NCBI RefSeq assembly: GCF_004217185.1
Contig: NZ_SHKL01000001.1
Coordinates: 4,400,001 to 4,464,000 of the forward strand
Source of the DNA: Pseudonocardia sediminis
GTDB taxonomy: Bacteria; Actinomycetota; Actinomycetes; Mycobacteriales; Pseudonocardiaceae
Direction: 5' to 3'
DNA length: 64,000 bases
Below, piece after piece: positions 32,568 to 40,936 of this stretch. Both the position numbers and the translations under genes were made by a program. Each line of letters starts with the position of its first letter. Within the stretch, counting starts at the first letter, position 1. The notes below the pieces were generated by a model. That model worked only from the letters and a program-made list of their open reading frames with translations, was not told the origin of the DNA and made no database searches.

Positions 32568-33781
32568 TGCGAGGCGAGGCGACCATTTTGCATGCCGACC
32601 TGGACGCGTTCTACGCGTCCGTCGAGCAGCGTGACGACGTGCGTCTGCGCGGGTGTCCGGTGATCGTCGGCGGCGGGGTGGTGCTGGCCTGCAGCTACGA
32701 GGCCAAGGCGTGCGGGGTCCGGACGGCGATGAACGGGCGTCAGGCGCTGGCGCTGTGCCCGTCCGCGCGCGTGGTCCCGCCGCGGATGGAGGCCTACTCC
32801 GAGGCGAGCAAGGCGGTGTTCGCCGTCTTCCGGGACACCACGCCGCTGGTCGAGCCGATCTCCATCGACGAGGCGTTCCTCGAGGTCGGCGGACTGCAGA
32901 AGATCGCGGGCTCACCCCCGGAGATCGCGGAGACGCTGCGCCGCCAGGTGGCCGCCGACGTCGGGCTGCCGATCACCGTCGGGGTGGCGCGCACGAAGTT
33001 CCTGGCCAAGGTCGCGTCGGGGGTGGGCAAGCCGGACGGTCTGCTCGTGGTCCCGCCGGACCGCGAGCTGGCGTTCCTGCACCCGCTGCGGGTCGAGCGG
33101 CTGTGGGGCGTCGGTGCCGTGACGGCCGGGAAGCTGCACGCGCTCGGGGTGCGGACCGTCGGTGAGGTGGCCGGGCTGGGCGAGGCGCCGCTGGTGTCGT
33201 TCCTCGGCCCGGCCGCCGGGCGGCACCTGCACGCACTGGCGCACGGGCTGGACCCGCGGCCGGTGCAGACCGGGACGCACCGGCGCTCGATCGGCTCGCA
33301 GCGCGCACTCGGCCGTCGCTACCGCAGCCCCGAGGAGCTGGACACGATCCTGGCCGGGACGGTGGACCGGCTCGGCCGCCGGCTGCGCGGGAGCAGCCGG
33401 GAGGACGGACGCGGCCGGGTCTGCCGGACCGTGGTGCTGCGGCTGCGGTTCGGCGACTTCACCCGGGCCACGCGCTCGCACACACTGCCGGTCGCGACGG
33501 CGCACACCCCGACCCTGCTCGGCGCCGCACGGACGCTGCTCACCACGGCGCTGCCGCTGATCGAGGAGAAGGGCGTGACGCTGCTGGGGCTCTCGCTCGC
33601 CAACCTCGACGGTGACGACGCCGTCCAGCTCGAGCTCCCGCTCGACGCGCACTCCGGCCCGGCGCTCGACGTCGCGCTGGACGCGGTGCGCAGCCGGTTC
33701 GGCGCGGCCTCGGTGAACCGGGCGACCCAGCTCGGGCGTGACCAGGGCCTGTCGGTGCCGCTGCTCCCGGAGCACGAGTAG
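32567..33781 (+). CDS. dinB: DNA polymerase IV (Y-family translesion polymerase)
   Basis: The 404-residue protein is a Y-family polymerase: HADLDAFYASVEQ carries the first catalytic Asp, SIDEAFLEV near 101-109 the second Asp/Glu pair, followed by the thumb with helix-hairpin-helix segments (RLWGVGAVTAGKLHALGVRT) and a little-finger domain at about 240-350. It copies past damaged bases. The GTG 32567 start gives the usual N-terminus; no ribosome site fits because the SOS box directly abuts it. A C-terminal clamp-binding motif is not obvious; QLELPL near 362 is a candidate. Confidence 0.93.
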   Translation: MRGEATILHADLDAFYASVEQRDDVRLRGCPVIVGGGVVLACSYEAKACGVRTAMNGRQALALCPSARVVPPRMEAYSEASKAVFAVFRDTTPLVEPISIDEAFLEVGGLQKIAGSPPEIAETLRRQVAADVGLPITVGVARTKFLAKVASGVGKPDGLLVVPPDRELAFLHPLRVERLWGVGAVTAGKLHALGVRTVGEVAGLGEAPLVSFLGPAAGRHLHALAHGLDPRPVQTGTHRRSIGSQRALGRRYRSPEELDTILAGTVDRLGRRLRGSSREDGRGRVCRTVVLRLRFGDFTRATRSHTLPVATAHTPTLLGAARTLLTTALPLIEEKGVTLLGLSLANLDGDDAVQLELPLDAHSGPALDVALDAVRSRFGAASVNRATQLGRDQGLSVPLLPEHE

Positions 33782-33879
33782 GAGGTCGTCAGCAGGGCCG
33801 GGTGTTCGCGTAGCCGCCGTTCGCCTCGATGTAGTAGCTCGTCACGTCCCGGGCGACACGCGGACGGGATCGGGACCCG

Positions 33880-34746
33880 CTACCCGAGCTCGACCGTACC
33901 GCGCACCGACTCCGGCGCCCCCACCGACCCGCAGGCGATGTCCATCCCGGAACCGGTCTCCGCCGCGCTGCCGCCCGCCCACAGGTCGGCCCCGGCGAAC
34001 GCGGGGCTGGTGAGCCGGTAGTCGAACGACGTCACGCGCACGTCGGGGCGGTGCCGGCGCGGGATCTCCAGCGCGAGCATCGCCAGCAACGGGCCGTGGA
34101 CGACCAGGCCCGGGTAGCCCTCGACGCCGGTGACGTAGGGGTGGTCGTAGTGGATGCGGTGCGAGTTGTAGGTCAGCGCGCTGAACCGGAACAGCAGCTC
34201 CGGGCCGGTCGGGGTGGTGAACGAGTGCTCGTGCGACGGCGGGTCGGCCGGTTCGGGTGCGGACATGCCGCGGCCGGTCCCGGCGGGCTGGGACCGGTAG
34301 ACGAAGTCCTGCTCCTCGGTCATCAGCAGCGTCTCGTCGGCGACGCGGTGGAACTCCTGGCGCAACGTCACGAACGCCATCTCGCCGCTGCGCCCGGACT
34401 TCACCCGCACCCCGCCGAGCGCGGTGCTGCGCCGGACCTGCTCGCCGACGCGTACGGGCTCGTCGATCCGCAGACGTCCCCCGGCGAACATCCGGCGGCG
34501 GTCCGGGATCGGCGGCAGGAAGTGGCCGTCGGCGGGGTGGCCGTCGTCGCCCAGCTCGACCTGCGCCGGGTGCTCCAGGAACGCGAACCAGTGCCACAAC
34601 GCCGGTATCGGCTCGCCCTCGCCGGCCACCGGCCCGGGCAGGTCGAACATCCCGGAGACCGCGGCGACCTGCCACGCGCGCACCGCGTCGGTGTCGGTGA
34701 CCGGGCCGGGGGCCCAGCCGTCCAGTGCCTCGGTGAGCATGCTCAT
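33880..34746 (-). CDS. MaoC/FAS1-like hot-dog dehydratase (mesaconyl-C4-CoA hydratase type)
   Basis: The 288-residue product has two hot-dog halves as in HTD2/FAS1-like dehydratases. The C-terminal half has the hydratase segment RFSALTYNSHRIHYDHPYVTGVEGYPGLVVHGPLLAM with the conserved Asn-His and Tyr. This pattern is shared with mesaconyl-C4-CoA hydratases (Meh). ATG 34746 (MSMLTEAL) is the natural start. It lies 17 bases downstream of a CoA-transferase gene on the same strand; together they could activate and hydrate an unsaturated dicarboxylate such as mesaconate. The substrate is inferred from that pairing. Confidence 0.85.
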   Translation of the reverse strand: MSMLTEALDGWAPGPVTDTDAVRAWQVAAVSGMFDLPGPVAGEGEPIPALWHWFAFLEHPAQVELGDDGHPADGHFLPPIPDRRRMFAGGRLRIDEPVRVGEQVRRSTALGGVRVKSGRSGEMAFVTLRQEFHRVADETLLMTEEQDFVYRSQPAGTGRGMSAPEPADPPSHEHSFTTPTGPELLFRFSALTYNSHRIHYDHPYVTGVEGYPGLVVHGPLLAMLALEIPRRHRPDVRVTSFDYRLTSPAFAGADLWAGGSAAETGSGMDIACGSVGAPESVRGTVELG

Positions 34747-34763
34747 CTTCGACGACCTCCCGG

Positions 34764-35981
34764 TCAGGACGTGGTGTGCGGCGGGGACTCGTCGAGCCAG
34801 CGCAGGATCGACCCGGTGTCCGCGCCCGCGGCGGGTACGGCGCCGGTCGGCTCGGCCCAACCGGCGGTCACCGGCGGGAGCGGCATCCGCACCGGGCCCG
34901 CGGGGGTGTCGGTGTCACGCCAGCGGTCGCGGGCGGCGAGCTGCGGGTGTTCGGCGAACCCGTCCATCGTGCGCTGGCGGGCGTTGGCGATGCCGGCGTC
35001 GTCCAGGCGGCGCTGTGCGGTGTCGACGTCGAGGCCGGCGAACACGTCGGAGACGATGACGTCGAGCTCGGCGCGGTGGGCCTGCCGCGCGGACCCACCG
35101 GCGAAGCGCGGGTCGGTGGCCAGCTCCGGCTGCTCGAGGACGATCTCGCAGAACAGCACCCACTCGCGTTCGTTCTGCACGGCGAGGTTCACCACCTCAC
35201 CGGTCGCGGTGGTGACCGGGCCGTACGGCGTGATCGTCGCGTGGCTGGCGCCGGCGCGCACCGGGGCGGTGCCGCCGTAGCGCGTGTAGAGGTACGGAAA
35301 GCCCATCCACTCCCCCAGCGCCTCCAGCATCGACACCTCCAGCGCCTGCCCCTCGCCGGTGCGGTGGCGCTGGTGCAGCGCGGAGAGGACGCCGGAGTAG
35401 GCGTACATCCCGGCCGCGATGTCGGCCACCGAGATGCCCGCCTTGACCGGCTGCTCCGGGGTGCCGGTGACCGAGACGAAGCCGGCCTCGCACTGGATGA
35501 GCAGGTCGTAGGCCTTGCGGTCGGAGTAGGGTCCGCCCTCGCCGTAGCCGGAGATCTCGCACGCCACCAGCCGGGGATGGCGCTCCACGGCCTGTGCCGA
35601 GCGGATCCCGAGTCGCCCGGCCGCGCCCGGGGCGAGGTTCTGCACGAGGACGTCGGCGCGGGCGAGCAGCCGCTCCAGGGTCTCGCGGCCGTCGTCGGAC
35701 TTGAGGTCGAGCGCGATCGACTCCTTGCCGCGGTTGAGCCAGACGAAGTGGCTGGACTGGCCGAGCACGGTGGTGTCGTAGCCGCGGGCGAAGTCGCCCT
35801 CGCCGGGACGTTCCACCTTGATCACCCGGGCGCCGAGGTCGGCGAGCTGGCGGGTGGCGAACGGCGCCGCCACCGCCTGCTCGACGGCGACGACGAGGAC
35901 GCCGTCCAGCGGGCCGGGGACGCCGTCGGCCGAGCCCGGGACGTCGTCCAGGGGTCCGGGGGCGGGATCGGGCGCGGTCAA
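34764..35981 (-). CDS. CaiB/BaiF family CoA-transferase
   Basis: The 405-residue class III CoA-transferase has the LADLGARVIKVERPGEGDFAR segment, NRGKESIALDLK, and YDLLIQCEAGFVSVTG, which precedes the region of the catalytic Asp (ISVADIAAGMYA). These enzymes move CoA between carboxylates through an aspartyl-CoA. The start is TTG 35981 with GAGGAG 7 bases upstream and no better in-frame ATG or GTG before the conserved core; the first 25 residues are Pro/Gly-rich. It precedes the hydratase by 17 bases. Mesaconate, itaconate or succinate CoA transfer is a reasonable guess. Confidence 0.87.
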   Translation of the reverse strand: MTAPDPAPGPLDDVPGSADGVPGPLDGVLVVAVEQAVAAPFATRQLADLGARVIKVERPGEGDFARGYDTTVLGQSSHFVWLNRGKESIALDLKSDDGRETLERLLARADVLVQNLAPGAAGRLGIRSAQAVERHPRLVACEISGYGEGGPYSDRKAYDLLIQCEAGFVSVTGTPEQPVKAGISVADIAAGMYAYSGVLSALHQRHRTGEGQALEVSMLEALGEWMGFPYLYTRYGGTAPVRAGASHATITPYGPVTTATGEVVNLAVQNEREWVLFCEIVLEQPELATDPRFAGGSARQAHRAELDVIVSDVFAGLDVDTAQRRLDDAGIANARQRTMDGFAEHPQLAARDRWRDTDTPAGPVRMPLPPVTAGWAEPTGAVPAAGADTGSILRWLDESPPHTTS

Positions 35982-36195
35982 CGGGCGGCTCCTCGTCTCG
36001 TGTCGATCACCCGGAACCGTACGACGACGGCTCCGGTCCCGCCGGTCCCGGACCGGTGCGCCGGGCGGGGAGGCCCGTCACCCGCGTCCGGCGCAGCCGT
36101 CACCACATGGCCCAGCACCCCTGATCGACCGGGACGCGGACCGGGACGACGACCGACCAGCTGTGACCGAACCGCTCCGATTCGCCGTGCATTAC

Positions 36196-36209
36196 CACTC
36201 GAACGAGTG
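36196..36209. promoter_or_regulatory. Perfect palindrome CACTCG-AA-CGAGTG upstream of the NlpC/P60 gene
   Basis: A 14-base perfect palindrome lies 47 bases upstream of the NlpC/P60 start, just after an AT-richer GCATTACC stretch that could hold a -10 box. It is a candidate operator for this cell-wall gene. The gap 35982-36255 otherwise shows no coding frame and no c-di-AMP riboswitch pattern. Confidence 0.45.
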
Positions 36210-36255
36210 AGACGATCAGGCGGCCCCCACTTCCCGCTACGGACGAGGCCGCACG

Positions 36256-38337
36256 ATGACCGAACCCTGGCCGACCGGACGTCGACGGCGCGGCGCCGCC
36301 GGTCCGGACGGGGCGGTCGGCGACACACAGGGGCCGGCGGAGAAGCACCCCGTCCGGCACGCGACGGCGACCGAGACGGCGGGCGCCGGGGACGCGACAG
36401 GGGCCAAGAACGCGCCAGGAACCGGGGACAAGCCAGAGGCCGGCGGCACGCCAGGAACCGGGGACACGCCGGCGACCGGGGACACGCCAGGGACCGGCAG
36501 AACGGCGAGCGTCGGGGAGGCCACCCGGGCGGAGCGACCGGCGATGCCCGTCCGCCACCGGCCGAGGGCCGACGTCATCCGTGCGGAGATGGCCCTGCGT
36601 TCGCGGGGGCCGTGGGCCGCCGGAGCGGTGGTGGCGAGCCTGCTCGTCCTGACCGGCGTCGCGGCCGCCGACGCACCCGTCGGCGCCGGGACGACCGGCG
36701 ACCGGGCGACCGGGTTCCACGCGGCTCCCCTCGCCGACCTGCAGTCCGGGCCCCTGCCGGGATCCACGACGCCGTCGGGCCCGGCACCGGGTACGGCCAT
36801 CGCGGGAACCGGCGCTCCCGGGGCGTCACCGCTCCCGGACCCGGCCCTCCCGGTCTCGACGGGCGCGGAGCCGCTGACCGTCGAGCCGGCCGCACTCGCC
36901 ACCGCCCTCCCCGACGCCCGCGCCCGCACCGCGATCCGCGTCGCGATGGACCAGATCGGACTGCCCTACATCTGGGGCGGCGACGGCCCCACCGAGGGCG
37001 ACGCCGGCTTCGACTGCTCCGGCCTGACCACGTTCGCCTACGGCGAGGCCGGGATCGACCTGCCCCGCACCGCCCACACCCAGTTCCGCGCCGGCCCGCG
37101 CGTCCCCGCCGCAGCGCCGCTGCAGCCCGGTGACCTGGTCTTCTACGGGACGTGGGCGAAGGTCCACCACGTCGGAATGTACCTCGGCGACGGCCGGATG
37201 GTGAACGCGCCGACGTTCGGCGAGCCCGTGCAGACCGCCTACTACCGGTGGAACGGCGACGACTACATCGGCGCCACCCGCCCCGCGTCCTCCCCCGACG
37301 CGACCGAGCCCCTGCCCGCGGTCCCGGAGACCCCGGACCCCGACGTCCCAGACGCCCCACCGCTCTTCGACGCTCCCGCCGCGCCCCGGCCGGCCGCCGT
37401 GCCCGACCCGGTCGCGCCGCAGCCGGAGGAGCCCGACTCGGCCGCGGCCAGCGTCGCCGGTTCCGACGCCGACATCGCCGCCGGGAAGGTACCCGCCCCA
37501 CGCCCGGCCGCCGCACCCTCCGCCCGGGCCACGACCGCCCCGCCACCGTCCAGCCGCGCAGTCACGACCCCGTCCGCGGCCGCACCGCGATCGTCCGGCC
37601 CGGGCGCACCCACGCCGCAGACGGCTCCGTCCGCATCCGCGCCACAGGCGACTCCGTCCGCATCGGTCGCCACCCCGGGCGGGACCACACCGGCCGGCCC
37701 GCCGGTCGCCGCCGCTCCCAAGCTCCCGCCGACGAAGCCCGCGCAGGGCGCGCCCCCGAGTACGGTGCTGTCCCCGGCGGTCTCGCCCGCGTCGCCGACC
37801 CCGGCGGTCCGACCCACGTCACCGACCCCGGTCACGCGGCCGCAGCCCGTGGTTCCCGTCCCGAGCACACCCGTCGCACCGTCGTCGAGACCCACCCCGA
37901 CGACGCCGAAGCCGACCACGCCCCCGAGGACGACCACCCCCGCCCCCACGAGGACGGCGCCCACCACGCCGGCGCCCACTTCGACGACTCCGGCCCCACC
38001 CGCACGGCCCACACCCGCGGCGACACGCTCGATCACCCTCGGTGGACGCACGGTCGCGCTCGTCGCCGTCCCCCGCGACGAGGCAGGCCTCCCCGCCCGT
38101 CCCGGGGCGTGGACCGGCGAGGACCGGCGGATCGTCCGCCTGACCGATCCCACCACCGTCGCACCGGGATCGACGGTCACCCTCACCCTCGCCGACGGCC
38201 GCACGACACGCTGGACCGTGCGCACCTCCACCGTCACAACGACGGCGGAGGCCGGCGAGACGCCGGGCGCGCTGGTCGTCGTCGCCCCGGCCGGTCCCGG
38301 ACGGTGGACCGTCCTCGTCGCCCGCCCGGCGTCGTGA
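36256..38337 (+). CDS. Membrane-anchored NlpC/P60 peptidoglycan hydrolase with Pro/Thr-rich tail
   Basis: The 693-residue product has an unusual order: a hydrophilic N-terminal region of about 115 residues with hexapeptide repeats (54-83), one membrane segment at about 117-137, an NlpC/P60 domain at about 220-340, a Pro/Thr/Ala-rich linker at about 345-590, and a small beta-rich C-terminal domain at about 595-693. The catalytic Cys254 (FDCSGLT) and His305 (VHHVGMYLG) are present. Topology suggests the N-terminus is inside and the hydrolase outside, cutting peptide stems in the wall. The long disordered tail could span the wall. ATG 36256 is chosen as the first start in frame. Confidence 0.87.
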   Translation: MTEPWPTGRRRRGAAGPDGAVGDTQGPAEKHPVRHATATETAGAGDATGAKNAPGTGDKPEAGGTPGTGDTPATGDTPGTGRTASVGEATRAERPAMPVRHRPRADVIRAEMALRSRGPWAAGAVVASLLVLTGVAAADAPVGAGTTGDRATGFHAAPLADLQSGPLPGSTTPSGPAPGTAIAGTGAPGASPLPDPALPVSTGAEPLTVEPAALATALPDARARTAIRVAMDQIGLPYIWGGDGPTEGDAGFDCSGLTTFAYGEAGIDLPRTAHTQFRAGPRVPAAAPLQPGDLVFYGTWAKVHHVGMYLGDGRMVNAPTFGEPVQTAYYRWNGDDYIGATRPASSPDATEPLPAVPETPDPDVPDAPPLFDAPAAPRPAAVPDPVAPQPEEPDSAAASVAGSDADIAAGKVPAPRPAAAPSARATTAPPPSSRAVTTPSAAAPRSSGPGAPTPQTAPSASAPQATPSASVATPGGTTPAGPPVAAAPKLPPTKPAQGAPPSTVLSPAVSPASPTPAVRPTSPTPVTRPQPVVPVPSTPVAPSSRPTPTTPKPTTPPRTTTPAPTRTAPTTPAPTSTTPAPPARPTPAATRSITLGGRTVALVAVPRDEAGLPARPGAWTGEDRRIVRLTDPTTVAPGSTVTLTLADGRTTRWTVRTSTVTTTAEAGETPGALVVVAPAGPGRWTVLVARPAS
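36415..36504 (+). repeat. Five tandem 18-bp repeats coding P-G-T-G-D-T units
   Basis: Within the NlpC/P60 gene, five consecutive 18-bp units (starting at 36415, 36433, 36451, 36469 and 36487) encode PGTGDK, PEAGGT, PGTGDT, PATGDT and PGTGRT. Weaker units may precede them. The in-frame period means copy number can change without breaking the gene. Confidence 0.8.
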
Positions 38338-38352
38338 CGGCCGTGCGGTGCT

Positions 38353-39243
38353 CTACGCCGATCCCCGGCGGGCCGGACGCCGCAGCTGCTCGGTGAGCGA
38401 TCCGTCCTCGCCGAAGAGGATCTCGCGCCACTGCTGCTCCAACGCCCGGGTGTCGTGCTTGTCGGGATGGAAGCGCGGGTGGTTGAACACCGGCATCCGG
38501 GTCAGCACGCGCCGCATGAACTGCCCCGGCCCGAACATCAGGCGCCAGCCCTCCCGCAGGTCGGACGGTCGCCGCCAGATCCCCTGCTGGACGAGCAGGT
38601 AGCCCCAGCCGAACAGCGCCGCGACCCCCACCGTCGCCAGCACCAGCGGCACCGCACGGTCCCGCTCGGCCTGGTCGGTCCCGATCACCTCGTAGACGTC
38701 GTAGGTGACCGACTTGTGCTCGAGCTCCTCGAGGGCGTGCCAGAGCCACAGCTCGGCGATGTCGCCGTGCACGCGACGGCCGAACTCGTCGGAACCCAGG
38801 ATGTCCTCGGCCAGGACGGCGGTGAAGTGCTCCATCAGCGCGGTGCAGGCCAGCTGCTGGCGCGGTGACGTGCGCTCCAGGATCTTCAGCGCGGTGGCCA
38901 CGGCCTTCTCCGGCACGCCGACGGGGAACCCGCGGTCACGGAACGCGGCGTTGAGCCGGTCGTGCTCGCGGCTGTGGATCACCTCCTGCGCGGTGAACCC
39001 GGCGACCTTGGCGCGCAGCTCCTCGTCGGTGACCCGGTCCCGGAACGCCACGACCGAGCGCACGAAGAAGTCCTCCCCCGGCGGGAAGATCGCCGAGAGC
39101 ATGGCCAGGAACAGCGTCGCGGTCGCGTTGTCGGCGTAGGCCCAGGGCGCGAGCGCGTCGGGGAGCCGGAAGTCCAGCTGCCGCGGCGGGATGCCGACGT
39201 CGGCGCCCTGCAGGCGGCGGGGGCGGGGAGCGGTGTCGGTCAC
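38353..39243 (-). CDS. Metal-dependent hydrolase (PF10118-type, ferritin-like di-iron pattern)
   Basis: The 296-residue product matches the 'metal-dependent hydrolase' family by its helical carboxylate/His motifs: PGEDFFVRSV, TAQEVIHSREHDRLN, CTALMEHFTAVLAE and HALEELEHKSVTYDVY. The Glu and His set resembles a di-iron four-helix bundle, so hydroxylase or oxidase activity is also conceivable. A hydrophobic stretch near 200-220 may touch the membrane. GTG 39243 has GAGGAG about 10 bases upstream. It is divergent from a TetR gene, the likely regulator. Confidence 0.83.
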   Translation of the reverse strand: MTDTAPRPRRLQGADVGIPPRQLDFRLPDALAPWAYADNATATLFLAMLSAIFPPGEDFFVRSVVAFRDRVTDEELRAKVAGFTAQEVIHSREHDRLNAAFRDRGFPVGVPEKAVATALKILERTSPRQQLACTALMEHFTAVLAEDILGSDEFGRRVHGDIAELWLWHALEELEHKSVTYDVYEVIGTDQAERDRAVPLVLATVGVAALFGWGYLLVQQGIWRRPSDLREGWRLMFGPGQFMRRVLTRMPVFNHPRFHPDKHDTRALEQQWREILFGEDGSLTEQLRRPARRGSA

Positions 39244-39324
39244 GGGTGGTCTCCTCGGTCGTCGAGAGCAGCGCCGGCGGAACGGGCACGGTCGCGGGGC
39301 CGCGGTAAGTGAACACAGAGTATC

Positions 39325-39341
39325 CCGTACAGCACGTACCC
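39325..39341. promoter_or_regulatory. Possible TetR site between divergent genes
   Basis: GTAC at 39327-39330 and 39336-39339 flank five bases inside a CCCGTAC...CGTACCC context, in the 161-base gap between the hydrolase and TetR genes. This region is locally AT-richer than its surroundings and probably holds both promoters. The regulator assignment is inferred from position. Confidence 0.35.
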
Positions 39342-39404
39342 CTTAGATCAGGAGCATGACCGCGCCGCGGTGCCGGTGTCAACGCCGACCGGGATGATGG
39401 GCGG

Positions 39405-40085
39405 GTGAACAGCACCGGATCGGACGCCGCGGGGGTCGCGGCCCCGACCGACGGGCGCGCCCGTCGCTGGGCCGGGCAGCGGGCCGGACGGCGCGCCGAG
39501 GTGGTCCACGCCGCGATCACGGCCATCGCCGAGCACGGCCCGGAGGCGACGACCGAGCAGATCGCGGCCGCCGCGGGCGTCCCGCGGCCGGCCCTCTACC
39601 GCCACTTCGACGGCCTGGACGACCTGCAGGGCGCGATCGCCGAACACGCCCTGACGCTCTACGTGGAGGCGCTCGCGCCGGTGTGGAAGCCGCGCGGCAC
39701 GCCGCGGGAGATGCTCGTCGCCGCGATCGCGGCGCACGTGCAGTGGCTGGCCGGGCACACCGACCTCTACCGCTACATCCTGCGGGCGTCCCGGGTGACC
39801 GACGCGATCACCGACGTCCGCCAGCGCATCGCCGACCGGATGGTGGGCCTGCTCGGCGAGGACATCCCCGGTGGCGGGCTACCGGCGGCGGTCGCCGAGC
39901 CGCTGGCCGCCGGCGCGGTCGGGCTGGTCGACGCCGCGACCGGGCGCTGGCTGTCCTCGGCCGACCCGCTCCCGCTCGACGAGCTCGCCGAAGAGCTCGC
40001 GCGCTGGGTGTGGGCGGCGCTCGACGCCGGGTTCCGCGCCCGGGAGATCGTGATCGACCCGGACGCCCCGCTGACCGGCGGCTGA
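39405..40085 (+). CDS. TetR family transcriptional regulator
   Basis: The 226-residue product has a TetR helix-turn-helix near residues 28-62 (ATTEQIAAAAGVPRPALYRH, FDGLDDL) after an Arg-rich start, and a helical effector domain. GTG 39405 is the first start that keeps the whole domain. It is divergent from the ferritin-like hydrolase gene and convergent with the acyltransferase operon, so the hydrolase is its most likely target. Ligand unknown. Confidence 0.88.
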   Translation: MNSTGSDAAGVAAPTDGRARRWAGQRAGRRAEVVHAAITAIAEHGPEATTEQIAAAAGVPRPALYRHFDGLDDLQGAIAEHALTLYVEALAPVWKPRGTPREMLVAAIAAHVQWLAGHTDLYRYILRASRVTDAITDVRQRIADRMVGLLGEDIPGGGLPAAVAEPLAAGAVGLVDAATGRWLSSADPLPLDELAEELARWVWAALDAGFRAREIVIDPDAPLTGG

Positions 40086-40102
40086 GCCACCCGGTCTCCG
40101 GA

Positions 40103-40936
40103 CTAGGAGGACCCGGACGCGTGCTCGGCCACGTACCGCGTGTGCTGCAGGATCGTCCACGCGACGAGCTCGGGGTTGTCCACCATCGGCACGTGCCCGA
40201 CGCCCGGGAGCACGACGAAGTCCGCGTCCGGGACGGCGTCGAGCATCGGGCGGCCGTAGCTGCGGAACGGGATCGTCCGGTCCGAGCCGGCCCACGCGAT
40301 CCGGACCGGGCAGGGCACCGCCTCGAAGTTCCGGATCGGCCCGTCGACCGTGGCCCGTGACAGCAGGGGGCCGAGCACCGTGCAGCCGGCCATGTCGTCG
40401 AAGAGGATCTCGACCTCGTCGCCGGAGTAGCGGTCGCCGTGCTCGGAGATCGACCGCATCAGGATCCGGCGCAGGAACGGCACCGTCGCGGCCAAGCGTT
40501 GCATCGGCCCCCAGCCGGCGACGACGGCACCCACCCGGAACAGCGAGAGCAGCCGGTACATGTCCAGCGGCATCGCCCACGCCCCGGCCGGCGACAGCGC
40601 GACCACCGACGACGCCCGCCCGCGACGGGCCAGCTCCAGGGCCACCCAGCCGCCGAGCGAGTTGCCGGCGACGTGCGGGGCGTCGAGACCGAGCTCGTCG
40701 AGCGTCACGCACAGCTCGTCGACGATGGCGTCGATCGTGACCGGCTCGCCCTCGGGCATCGGACGCCCGCCGAAATGCCCGGGCATGGTGACCGCGTAGG
40801 TCTCGTGGTGGCGTTCGAGCATCGGCAGGATGGGGCGCCACGCCCGCCACGACGACGTCATGCCGTGCAGCAGCACCAACGGGGTCCCCACGCCGCCGCG
40901 GTGGTACGACGGCGGCGTGGCCGCGGTCGGGCTCAT
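40103..40936 (-). CDS. Alpha/beta-fold hydrolase
   Basis: The 277-residue product has the alpha/beta hydrolase features: LVLLHGMTSSWRAWRPILP with the oxyanion HG, nucleophile elbow GNSLGG, acid Asp in AWAGSDRTIP and catalytic His in PGVGHVPMVDNP. ATG 40936 overlaps the acyltransferase stop as ATGA. It is the last gene of a glycerolipid operon whose order matches the Mycobacterium plsB2-plsC-WS/DGAT-lipQ neighbourhood, so it probably cleaves or remodels acyl esters. Confidence 0.88.
   Translation of the reverse strand: MSPTAATPPSYHRGGVGTPLVLLHGMTSSWRAWRPILPMLERHHETYAVTMPGHFGGRPMPEGEPVTIDAIVDELCVTLDELGLDAPHVAGNSLGGWVALELARRGRASSVVALSPAGAWAMPLDMYRLLSLFRVGAVVAGWGPMQRLAATVPFLRRILMRSISEHGDRYSGDEVEILFDDMAGCTVLGPLLSRATVDGPIRNFEAVPCPVRIAWAGSDRTIPFRSYGRPMLDAVPDADFVVLPGVGHVPMVDNPELVAWTILQHTRYVAEHASGSS

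Noticed and set aside
33789..33860. Minus-strand fragment ending VTSYYIEANGGYANTRPC before a stop, between dinB and the hydratase
   Set aside because: It looks protein-like but has no start, no ribosome site and runs into the hydratase gene in a different frame; too short to call a pseudogene.
35982..36255. c-di-AMP (ydaO) riboswitch upstream of the NlpC/P60 gene
   Set aside because: Expected in related genes of this class, but I could not find the conserved ydaO segments; only a short palindrome is present.
36415..36504. Tandem repeat as a CRISPR-like array
   Set aside because: The 18-bp units are contiguous without spacers and encode an in-frame hexapeptide repeat.
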